Shown piece by piece: positions 12,501 to 24,494 of a DNA stretch of 64,000 nucleotides (positions are counted from its first letter, which is position 1; every line of letters begins with the position of its first letter). The translations under genes were made by a program, and so were the position numbers. Where the stretch lies: assembly GCA_018398815.1 (NCBI GenBank), contig CM031618.1, positions 56,691,633 to 56,755,632 on the forward strand, written 5' to 3'. Source of the stretch: Conus ventricosus (lineage: Eukaryota; Mollusca; Gastropoda; Neogastropoda; Conidae). The notes under the pieces are model-generated. The model did no database searches, was not told the origin of the DNA, and worked only from the letters and a program-made list of their open reading frames with translations.

Positions 12501-15500
12501 CAGCGGTGTCCAATGACCACACAAGTCCAGTTAAAACTAATAATAAATTAAGTCACTCAATTGGCCCGCGATGCTGCATGAGGAGTTGACCTGATCTCTC
12601 TCCTTTTCGCCCTCTTGCTCCATGGAATTCACATAATACCAAATTTTCCATTGGGAATTTTCCGTGTCTAAAACTAAAAAATTCCAAATTCGAGGAGCTT
12701 GGAGACTGCAGCTTCTTGTGTCAATCTATGTAAACCTTCTGTCGTGGCCTCTTCAAGATACCCCAAATTCATTAAGCCTGAGTCCTTTACTCTTTCTGGC
12801 TTTATTTTCTTTCATATGCCTGCACAACCTTCCACGTGGGGACTGTCGGGCGGTGTTGCCCCTTTTATCCTTCTCAAAACTTTGGTTGTATAGTACTGTC
12901 GCTCCTCTGTTCTACCTCCCCTCAGGCTGTAGCTGCGAGAGGGCACTCTCCACAAGACTGTCACAATCTGTTCTCTTTATCGACCTCCATCTGTCCCGGT
13001 TTGTAGTCAGGGACCTTGTCAAGTCTGTTTAGGGGGAAAACTTCCTCGGACCTTTTTTGGGTTGGGTGACTTTAACGGTCACAACCCTCAATTTGGGGTA
13101 GAAGTACCGGTTCGTCATCCAGAGGTTCTGCTGATTGAGGTTGTCCTTTCGGTTTGGTTTTTGTGTTGTCTAATACCTGAACGTCGGACCCAATCAGATC
13201 ATCCCCCTTCACCTCCCCCCCATTCTTCCACAGGTTTCACTTTCGTGGTTGTTTAGATTTGTCGGTTTGTGACCCACCTCGATTGGGTCCTTTTGGACTT
13301 TTAGTGGTCTGTCCATGACGATCTGACGGAAGTGTCATTGTTTCCCTGTCCTTCTGCAACCTGTATTATCTGAAACGTCTCTGTACTCTCAACATCTCAA
13401 TTATAAAAAAGCAAATGGGATCTATTTTGCAGCCACTGGTTTAAGGGGGGTTCCAGGACCTGATTTTTTTTCGGAGTCCTGACCCCAGCTGAATCAACTG
13501 AATAACACTTTGATTTAATTGTGCTAAGGCCTGTATTCCAGTGGTCTTCCGATAAACTTCAAATGCCATAAAACACCCTGGTTCGATTCAGAAATTGCCA
13601 ACAAAATTTTCCAAAGTTAGGGAGAAAAACGGGCTCGCGGTCAGGTATACCACAGGGACCTTCGGGTCCACAACGCTCAGCCCATCAGAATACTCCTGTG
13701 CTTTTAATCAAGTCACATTTTAAATCAGTAATCGTCGCAGGTCCTGGAGGAAGCTTTGCTCGAGGCTGACATCAAAAACTTCTAAGAAAAAAAAAGTGTG
13801 GAACATCATTTAAGTAAATCAAAGGGAAGAAAAAATACAACCTGTCCCACTGTGAACCATCTCAAGTTTTCGGATTCTTTTATAACAGAAAAGAACAGAG
13901 TTGCTAATCTGCTTTGCTTCAACCATTCGACAAGAATTGGAATTCCTCCTCTTCTAATAAAATTCAGTACTTTTATGTCAAACACAAAGCCTAAAGCAAA
14001 AAAATCTACCCTTGCAACTTTTCAGCCGACAACTTGGAAGTCTACATCTTCCTTTTTACATTAAACGAGCTGAAATCTTGCCCTTACTCTCTTGCAGCTG
14101 ATTCTCTCCAGGTTATAGATGACATACATTATCAACTTTTGAAACATCTTGCAGCAAGAAGGTTGAACTTCACTGTCCCTACTGTTATGACATCCACGTG
14201 TGGACTACAGGTTGCTTTCCACCCTCTTGGGGACAGCCCTCATTTTCCCATCCCCAAAGACCTGGAAAAGATCTTTTAATCCAATATAACTACCGTCCAA
14301 ATAGCTTTGAACAGCTGTGTCTGTAAATGATGGAGGAAAAATGGTCAATTAGGCTCATGTGGATACTCGAAACAGATGGCCTTTTTTGGCGAAAGAAACA
14401 GTGTGGTGTCCGCTTACATTGCGTAGTCAGTTGACCATTTGAATTCGTTTGGTATCTTTTCACTTAGGAAAAGCTTTTTCTAATAAGGACAGCTTGCGAG
14501 TGGCAATTTTCTTTGACTTGGAGATGGCCTACGATACCACCTGGAAGTCGGGGATACTTTTCATGATCTCCACGATCTGGGTATTCGAGGGTCATCTTCC
14601 ACTTTTTTAATTCAAAATTTTTTGGCAAGAACGACAGTTTCGGGTTCCGGTGGATATGGCACACTCTCTCTGTTGTCACGAGCAGGAGTTGGGTGTTCAA
14701 GGGGAGCATACTGTCTACTGCCCTCTTTAGTTATTAAGATTAACAACCTTTGTTGAAATCAGTTCAGATGGGTTCAGACTGCCATTGTTTGTGGATTGAT
14801 TTTGCTGGGTCTACGCAACTGGAAGCATGTTACCCGAGTGTTCCAGCGCAGGCTCCTGCTTTGCGTAGTGATAAAATCCATCGGTGGGCGGAGGAAAACG
14901 GTTTCACCTTTTCTGCTACAAAAACCCAGTGTATTCACTTCCATAATTTCCGTCAGTCTTTTCCAGTCGGGAACTATAAAGTTGGGAAATCTCCCATTTC
15001 CTGCTGTTTTTTAAAGAGGCCAAATTTTGGGTAGTCATTTTTGACCAAAAAACTTAACTTTCTCAGCCATATTTAAAAACCTTCAAAACTGTTGCCAAAA
15101 GCACTGAATATTCTGCGGGGTCGTTGCCACCACACCGATCTGGGGCGCTGATAAGTAAACTTTGTTGCACCTCTTACAGAGCCCTGGGTCCCGTTCATAC
15201 TGGACTACGGGTTGTGCTGTTACGGCTCTGCAAGATCATTCTTACCTCAAACTCTTGGTCACTATCCACCATCATGGGCTTCGTTCTCTAGTCTTGGAGC
15301 GTTTCCGCTCCACCCTGGTGTACGCCTGTACGCAGAGGCAGGCGGAGTGAAAACTCATGTTTTCCAATCGCTAGGCTGAAACTGTCTTTGAATTATTACA
15401 TCGACTTGATTCTCACGAAACCGCAGAATCACTGGCCTATGACTTGGTTTTTGACCCTCCGTTTCCAAAAGTATGTTTGAAAATAACCCGGAAATGTTAT

Positions 15501-18500
15501 TCCGCCGTTTGGGCTTCGTATGCAGCACACGTGCGGATATGCAGGGGTATAGACCTGGGTGTAGTTTCCGATTTTTCCAAGTTTCCGGATCAACCCTACA
15601 TGGACCTTTTTCACACCCAGAGATTCGTTTTAACGTTCTCGTGCTTTTCCGTAAGGAGTCTACCTGATCTCTGGCGTTACAAGGCACCTTTGTATGCCGA
15701 GCTCTGTTCCAAATTTCCCATCCTATCAAAAACTTTTTTCACTGCTCGTTCCAAGTTATGAGGTTGGAGTGGCCTGGGCAGCCTACTGCCCTGGGGCTCC
15801 TTCACAAGAATCATTGTTGGAACCATATCCATTCGATTGCTTCTGCGGTCTATTTTCTGCTGAACTCTACTGCTCTGGTTCTGGACTTTTTGAAAAGATA
15901 ATCTCAATTCTTCAAAGAGGGACTTTCTGGTTCGGCGGATTCGACTGTCAGCGTTGGAAAAGCCATAGCTGGCGCAACCTTCCGCATCCAGAACTTTTGC
16001 ATTTCTTTGAACTTTGTAGCAAGTTGGAAAGCGGACGGTTAACACATTACTCTTGTTGGGTTCTGGTCATAGTGGGCTTCGGCTGGGAACGAAATGGTTG
16101 ATCGTTTAGCAAGCAACGCCACATGAGAGAAACTGTCCATCACTTATATCCCCTGTTCTCAGATGTGAAACCCAAAAATTATACGATTATGTGAGAGACC
16201 TCTGGCAGGAGGATTGGAACACACAGACGAGTATAACAAACTCTTTCAGATCCGTCCAAACTCTTAAGGACTTCCTCCCCTTTCACGTCGGGAGGTCGTA
16301 AAGAGGAAACGGTTTTGTGACGGCTGCACACCGGCCATTCGTATTTTTATTACCACAGCGTTCTACCTTTTAAAGAGTGAAGTAGCTCGTGGTGCATTCC
16401 ATGTTCATGCGTCCTTCACAATGAACATGTTTCGTTTAGAGTGTGGGATTTGCACGATAGTGAGCGAACCAACAAACATTTTACAGCGGTGTCTTGAAGA
16501 TCAATGTTCAGGAGATGTCCAGCCTGATGTGATCCTTGAGTTTTTGAGTGAGATTAACATTTTTCTTCTGATTGAAGATTTTACGGAAGGAAAGATTTTT
16601 ATCATTCGTTTCTGGTGCGTTTGTAGTAACGTTGTCATTTAATGAGATGTATGAATAAGTGGTTTTTTTTTTTTTTTTTTTTTTTATTCTGTTTTTTTTT
16701 TAAATGACTGCGTGAGTTGATTGTAACTCGGGTGTCAGCCTGATGTGGCACTTTGCGTGTCGGCTGGGCTATAAGCAACATTATCTTTTTCTTATCTATT
16801 CATTTTTATTATTAATATCTGTAAAGTTAATGACAGTGGTGGTAGTGATTCTATCTAGGATAACCATCAACCCTCCTGCCCTTATGTCCACTTTACAATT
16901 CATGGAGAGTGAGTGAGAGAGAGAAGGTGAGTAGATATCTCCCATGAACTTCTTGTGGTTTCAAGGTCCTCTTATCTCGAGGAGCCATCTTCAGTTTAAT
17001 CTTAATCCTGTATGATTTCAAATTTTCATGTTTTTCACTTAATACGTTTTAGGGAGTATTTGCTTCATGTCACCTCCAGTGTTGTTGAATTTATCTTTTA
17101 TTGTATTTTGTTTAAGCTCTTTTTGTGTGATGAGTCTCTGGCAGTCTTGTGTTACGTTACTCACTTGGTAAAATTTACCAGTTCACTCTTGAATCCATTT
17201 CTCTGTTTAGGTTTTGGTGTTCCGTTCACGTGAAACTTTTATGTTTGAGCCAGCGATGGCAGATTCGCGGTCGTCATTTCGTGAAATATGAGAAACTGAC
17301 TGCAGTGTGTTTACGGTACAGTCACGTGGTGATATAAGATCTAGTAAACTGTCCACTGCTTTCATGGAGTTTTTGTCATGGTATAGTATAATTGGCCAAA
17401 ACAGAGGAGTATGCTACAACTTCCTCCTATGAGTTCTGCTAGTCTTGTGTTTTCTGTGTTGATTTTTTTTTCTCTCTCTTCCTGTTGGATTTATAACCAA
17501 TGAACAAAAAATTCTGATGAAAAAAGTAAAAAAAAAAACATAACTTGAGATCATGATCTTTGTGTTTTGTACAGCATTTTTCTTCTGTTGAAATGAAAAT
17601 AAAGTATTAACAGTAGGTGATATGGGGTTTACAAATGTTGGATTTAAAGTAGCAGGCTTAATATTTGCAACAGGTGGCATATGTTTGTTAGAGTAGACCA
17701 ATACCTCCACCCAGAGCTGCTGGGCCACTGAGTTTTGTTTGTGTTTTGAGAAAAAAAGATGATTAGACTCTGGTTGTGTGTGTGTGTGGTGTGTGTGTGT
17801 GGTCCATTTTTGTGTTATCTGTTTGTTGGGTTGCTGTTGTTTACAGCTTGTAGGATGGTCCTCACTTTTGAATGCATCCATCTGTCATCAGATGCATCAG
17901 GTCTCAGTGCTGTATCAGATTCATTTCATGTCCCTCAGTGCCTGTCATCCAGAATTCATTCATGTCCCCTCTGGTGCTGTAATCGGATTCATCATGTCCA
18001 TCAAAGTCAGTGCTGTAATCAGATTCATCATGCCATCAGTGCTGTATCAGATTCATTCACCAAGGTTAGGACTGCTGTTTATAAATGTCAGAGCAACGTC
18101 TCCAACCATGAGATGAACTCGTGAAGTTAAGGAGGTGAATTCTCTGTAAGATGTGCATGGTTTGTTCTGCCTGTTCCATTTCTGTTTTGTGAATGATTGA
18201 AGAAAAGTGTAATTTTTTTTTTTTAAATTCAAATTTTGAAAAGAGTAGAATGCCTTGTTCAATTGTTATTTTTGAATTATATCATTTAGAGGAAAGAGGG
18301 TTTCCTTTAGGTCTTTAATTAATAAGAAAAAACTGGAAGAGGGCATGGTCCCAAGAGAGTTAACATGCTCTTTCTTCATGCATGGGTACATGTATACACA
18401 CACATTGGAGTCATAGTGTGTGCGCATACACACATATGCGCATGCACATGATCCTTTACACACTCGCACACATGTGCGCACACACACACACACACACGCA

Positions 18501-18578
18501 CACAAACATGCACACTTACGCATGCACATACATACACGCACACACATGCACGCACACACATGCACGCACACACACGCG

Positions 18579-18621
<43 letters not shown>

Positions 18622-20159
18622 AACTGAAAACTGAATATAAATGAGTGTCCTTACACCAGCTGTGACTGGCATTAGTAGAAAGGGAACAGAAAAAAAAAAC
18701 CCAAGAATTAACTCCACTTAAAAGAGAACCAAAAAGTCCAACAAGCTCTCTGTATAAAAAGAAAAGCAAAAAAAAAAATAGAATAAATTAATAATGGCTG
18801 CTGGTTTAGTTTTGCTACTGTAAACAAGCAGAGTGAGCAAATTCTGTTGCGAACAGTTTAAAAAAAAGAGGTAGCTGTGCTATACAGCATTTCATTAAAA
18901 CCAACATATGCAGCATCCAACACAGACATGCACTCCCAGCAGATTTAATTCTGTGTACATTTAGTATTCATGTGTTGTTAGGTCTCTCAGTTGTAGACCT
19001 GTACGCTATTCCAAGAAAAAAAGAAGAAAAAAAACCCATCTCTGATCCTATTCCACCTCTGAAGGGAAGGGAAGGGAATGTGGGGGTGGAGGGTAGGGAT
19101 AGGGGCCAAGAATATGCCTCTAAACCCCCGACCCCTCTCCTCGGAAAGAATTTCAAATATTTTTCATGTTCCCCAATGGGAGCCCTGTGCACAGCCTTCT
19201 CTTCCTCGCTTGTTGTATCTTTTAGAGCAAAAGCTCACCAATGTGAAGAAACGTCCTCCTCAAAGCACATATCTGTTACATATATTGAACCGAGTTCAGC
19301 TGACGCAGTGCAGTCAATGCACTCTTGCATGATTGTGTCAGTGATGCAAAATGAAACAGCTGCTGCATAGTTTGAAAGCATGTGGGTGCGGAACGGGTCG
19401 AACGGGGCTGACAGAGACTGAAGCTAATTGTTTGATGTGGTGCGATTATTACTGTGTTGTTGTGTGTGTGACATACGCCGGCGTGTGTGTGTGTGTGTTT
19501 GAATGCATCATATTTGTACGAGAACATTTTGTGTGCGCAAGTTCATGCTCTGAAATTTTCCTCTTTGTGGAAACATGTCATGCTGAATACGCTGAATTTT
19601 GTATTCAAATTAAAAAGTATAACACGGAAAATATTGATGGAATGAGCAATTGTTTTTTTTTCTGGTGAATTGCATGGTTTCCTCTTGAGGTTAGGGTAGG
19701 TATGTAATCAGCAGATGCATTGTAAATTCTAGATATGCTCATGTGTAAGTATGCATGTACAACGTGTGCATGTAAGAGCAGGGATTGGTCGACAGCTGTG
19801 GCATAAATCTTAGGTAAGCTCAGGTTCAGGTGGGTGCATGTGTGAGTATGTTGTATGCAGGTGTGCAAGATTATCAGCTGTGAGGTGCCACCCCTTTGAT
19901 CAGCCGGGCTATAGGCATGGTGAACTGAAGTACAAGACCATAATTTGTGTACGTGCTTGTATGATGTAGTATAGGATTCGTCATAGTTTGATTGTGATGA
20001 CATTGACAAAAGCAGAAAGAGTTAAAGCGACTGTCTGTGTGCCCTGGTTGGCTTTCACACTTTCAGTGGGATTTGATGAGATGGGTGAAAACGTAGTGAT
20101 GTAACGTTTGGTATAGTGATGTAACGTTTGATAATGGTGGTTGTATTATTGTTATTGTC

Positions 20160-20230
<71 letters not shown>

Positions 20231-23170
20231 TTGTTTATATATTTGTATATATATATTTTTTTTTTGAGAGCTGTTCTGACCGTGCTGATCACTATCCTTG
20301 CAGACTGTCCTGTCTGGAACTTTGATGGCTCCAGCACGTACCAGGCAGAGGGATCCAATTCCGACATGTACCTGCACCCCGTGGCCATCTTCAAAGACCC
20401 TTCCGGGGCGGCAAGAACAAACTGGTCCTGTGTGAGGTCTTCAAGTACAACAAAAAGCCAGCAGGTGGGTGTCTCGCCCAGGCCTGAGAGTGGAGCTCCA
20501 TTTCTCTGGACTTTCAACCCCCCCCCCCCCCCCCCCCCCTCCTTTTTTTTTTCTTTTTTTTTTGTTGTCCAAATGGAGAAAGAGGACGTATGTAACCCAT
20601 TGTTCTCACTCCACCATAAGCCACAGTAGCTTACCCTGGCATTATTTATTCGTGGTCTGTTTCTTTTTCTGTGAAATTTTCTTGTCATGGGGGTCATGGC
20701 AGGGGTACTATGACATGAGCAATTTCTTTCTTTCAGATATATGCCACTGTGGCTTGTTTGTTTGGTTCTTAATGAAACAGAGATCATAGTATTTCATATT
20801 TTATAGGTCCTGCACTTTGTATATGTTTTTTTTTCTCTAAGGTCTGCTCAGCCTATGAAGGCCTTGAGAATCCTTGAGATTTGAGACCCCCATTTTGTTA
20901 AGCTGTGAAAACTTGAAATTCTGTCGAAAGACGTGTCACCAATCAAAGCGACGAGGGTGATTTACAGTTGTTCACTCTTCATTTCAGAAACCAACCGTCG
21001 CAAGACCTGTGCCGAAGTGATGGAGAGAGCCAAAGAGCAGCATCCTTGGTTCGGCATTGAGCAGGAGTACACCCTGTTGGACTATGACGGTCATCCGTTC
21101 GGCTGGCCCAAGAACGGCTTCCCTGGACCTCAAGGTCAGTTGAGCTTCTTTTTTTCTTAAAACCTCAAGGGCAGTTCAGCTCTAAGAGACCAAAGGAATC
21201 AGTGAGTCTTTCTTAAGGATCAAGGTCAGTTGAGCCTCTTAAGGCCCAAGAAGTAGTTGATCGTTCTTCATTTCTTGGTCCCAGTCGTTAATTAACTTGC
21301 TGAAGGACCTAAGGGCAGTCGAAAACGACATCGTGTGTTTGGTTCTTTGATTCGTTAGATTCATGTTGAGCTGCTTTATTACTAAGACGTTTCAAGGGAG
21401 TTTGGTTCTTTCTTCGGCCTCAGTCATACTTGGAGTTAACTGTTTTATATTTTCAGCACGTTATCCCTGATGCACCCCCCCCACCCACAAACCCACTCAG
21501 TCTTCTTGAGGTCGTACAGCTGCCCATAGATGTGTCAGAGCTTGGCTGTCTCTTAGCCAGGTTTGGTGTCGTGGTGGATCATGGGTTGGACAGTGCTGAA
21601 GTATGTGTTCAGGGGTCTGGTTTCCCGTCCCACACGGACAGTTGGTCTGATTGTGAGATGTGGAGTCGAAAAGCATGAGTCTGCAGTGGCTAGTCCTCTG
21701 GTTTTTTTTGTAAAGAGTTGTCTGCTCATGTCTTTGTGGTTGGTGGATTGGATCAATACTAGCGACGGTGCCGAGTCTTCTTTTCCACTGTATCTTTTGC
21801 TAGATCACCAGTAATCATGCTAAACTGAGTGACGACTTGGTCTTAAGTGCAGACTGTTTAGGTATTCAAACGTGGGCGACAGTGAATTAGGTGATGCAGA
21901 TGAGGCGAGACAGCAGGGATGCTCATGGCTTCATTGGTGAACAGCTGAAGGGTCATGGTGGTCAGACACTAACATCATGGGTTTGTGTGTGTGTGTGTGT
22001 GACTTGAGGACAGTCAGCAGTCACTTATTGTCTTTGAACTATTGGTATGCTTGCGTCTGGGTTTATGTTGACAGCAGCGTAAGTAATACGCCTCTTGCAT
22101 TTCAGACCTTTTGAGGAACATCCGCAAATGGCATGCGTTCCCATATGGTTTGCACATCCAGTAGCGATTTTGTTTGTGTGGGTGTGTGCACATGCAAATG
22201 TGCAAGGATGTGAAAAGGTCGGGAGAAGAAAAAGATGCTCAGATCCACTGGTTTGGGAGGCAGTATGATAAAAAGAATGGTGACCATCCTGGCAGTGTGC
22301 ATTCCCAGTCAGAGCAGCTCTGGACTTCCAAGGCTGTTGAGGGCTTTGATGAGACCGACTGCTCAGTGCACACTTCAGCACGTATAGACACAGGTGTGTG
22401 TGTGTGAGTGAAAGGATGTAAAAACGGGGAAAAATAGCCTTAGGGAGCCAGAATATTGACGTATGACGAACAGTATCAACCCCAACTCGCACACATCAGG
22501 GTAATAAAAGGTTATTGATTTTTCTCTCCAATTTCTTACTGATGAAACAGGCTGGCTATTAAACAAACAATCCAGTGGCCAGACTCAATAATAATAGGAT
22601 GTCTGGTAAGGGGACGCTGTGCCGAGATGAAACCTGTTGTAGAAGACTTCATGAAAAGACAAGACTGACTCATACTTAGTGTGTGTGCATGTGTGTGTGT
22701 GTGCCCAGTCAACAAGGCATAAGCTGAATGACATGAAACACTTTAAGAGGCTGCTAATAAACAGGCATGGTACTGGGGAAAATCATTTTTTCCCTGAAAA
22801 TTGTTGGGGGTCCAGGGGGCTCCGCCCCCTGGCGGGGTCAAGGGGCAGAGCCCCTTGTGGGGGTCAGGGGGCGTAACGCCCCCTGAAGCTGAAGGTTTTT
22901 CAGCAATTCTAGCCTGTAAAAAAGCCTCTCCTTGAACTAATTTCAGTTCTTCATACTAAGCAATTTCTGCCATAAAATAAGCTCTCCTAGAATCACTTTA
23001 TCAGTCATTCCTTCAACCCAAAGAAGGTTTTAAACCCAAGTAATCACATAGCAAAAATGAGTACATATCTACATTGCTTTAGGTGGCATACATTAAATCA
23101 AACTGTAAAATATTTACTTACTCTGCTGATAAGTGAGGCAGAGAAAGTCAGAAACAGAATGAGAGAAAGA

Positions 23171-23205
<35 letters not shown>

Positions 23206-23911
23206 GAAGGGAGAGGGGGGGAATGGGGGGGGAGGAGGGGGGGAGAAAGAAAGAGAGAGAGTGAGAGCTCTAGAAGAGAGGAAGAGAGGGGGGGGGAGGA
23301 AGGGAGAGGGGGAGGAGGGGGGGGGGGGAAGAAGGGGGGGGAAGAAAGAGAAAGAGAGAGAGAGAAAGAGAGAATGAGAAAGAGAGAGAGAGAGAACCTG
23401 GAAAGAGAAAGAGAGAGAGAGAGAGAGGAATCTTACCTGGCAGAACGGGATTACTTGCAGCAGTTTTCACTCTCTCTTTGTTTCGTTTCCCTTTGATGTG
23501 ATCGCTGAGGCTTCTCGCACCGCCAGACCCGTAACAGATTTCAACTTGACACCACACAGTATGCTTTGCCGCGGATTCTCAACTTTTCCAAGCACGACGA
23601 AAACGTTTCATTTTCGTGGCTCCTGTTCAGCCAATCCCATCGCCATTTGTTTGCCACACTAGCATCAATATCTTCTGTCGGAGAATTCCGCGGAACTATG
23701 TCTGTACGCTTTGGCATTTTTATTTTTTCCTTCTTTTTCTTCAACCTTGTTCAAATTCGATCACGTCGACCCAGAGCGGAAAGCAGTGGCAAATGTCACG
23801 AAAGCGCATGCGCGGAAGTCCTGCTCAATGCTACTTCTCGCGAGACGAAGGCTTGAAGCGAACGACCTCAAACGAACTAAAAGGGCCGGTCTCGTCGGGC
23901 GCGGCTCGGTT

Positions 23912-23944
<33 letters not shown>

Positions 23945-24440
23945 TTTGCTTTTCGCGGATTTCCGCGAATTCGCGGACATGTACCATGCCTGATAAAACA
24001 ACCCAGACAAACAGAAAATCATGGTAGGATGTGTGTGCAGAAGGGGGTGGGGGATGAGGCTGAGTGGGGATGGTGATGGAGAGAAGGTCATGGGAGAACA
24101 TGAAGATTAATAGTTATAGATAAGACATGTTATTGTTACACACTAGACTGTCAAAAAACTGATTATCACTTAACAGCTGTTTAATGGATAGGCTGTATAT
24201 CATCGTATCAGCTTTTCTCTAAAACTGATAATCCATGATAGTTTTTTGGTTTTTTTTTTTCTACATAGACAGTATGTTGATAGCAGTTTTTGAAGTAGGC
24301 ATGAAATTATACAACCTGTTCTTCACTGTCAAGTACTCTTATAAGAGCTCAGAGTATAGCCTGTCTCTTTCACACACAGACTGACTGACTGAAACCCAAT
24401 TCGGTGTCAGATTAACCCATGGTTGCACTGACTTACACAC

Positions 24441-24494
<54 letters not shown>

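Larger units (their letters stand above)
10272..16794 (+). mobile_element. I/Nimb-like non-LTR retrotransposon, near full length, decayed
   Basis: The element interrupts copy B exactly; a 14-bp target duplication (TTTATTCCTTTTTA at 10258-10271 and TCTATTCATTTTTA at 16795-16808, three mismatches) flanks it. The 5' end has GTCGTGGTCGGAGGG, a leader-type sequence of such LINEs. Inside, in order, are remnants of a gag-like ORF1, an AP endonuclease, a reverse transcriptase and an RNase H domain, all with many frameshifts. The 3' end carries GTCGGCTGGGCTATAAGCAA, which recurs in a fragment at 46168-46232. The order EN-RT-RNase H points to the I group; the clade name is inference. Frameshifts reflect both decay and the poor consensus here. 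Confidence 0.82.
22762..23992 (-). mobile_element. hAT-like non-autonomous element 1 (1231 bp)
   Basis: A perfect 12-bp inverted terminal repeat is visible: CAGGCATGGTAC at 22762-22773 and GTACCATGCCTG at 23981-23992. ATAAA flanks both sides (22757-22761 and 23993-23997), a likely target duplication. Read on the minus strand, the 5' end carries CCGCGAATTCGCGG and then a zinc-finger coding fragment; the 3' end carries three G/C hairpins. The centre is a purine-rich GA tract. No catalytic transposase domain remains, so mobilisation would need an enzyme supplied elsewhere. Short target duplications and CAGG ends fit the hAT group; the subfamily is uncertain. Confidence 0.8.

Noticed and set aside
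20227..20787. 186-codon minus-strand frame
   Set aside because: It is the antisense shadow of glutamine synthetase exon 2 and its poly-C/T flank.
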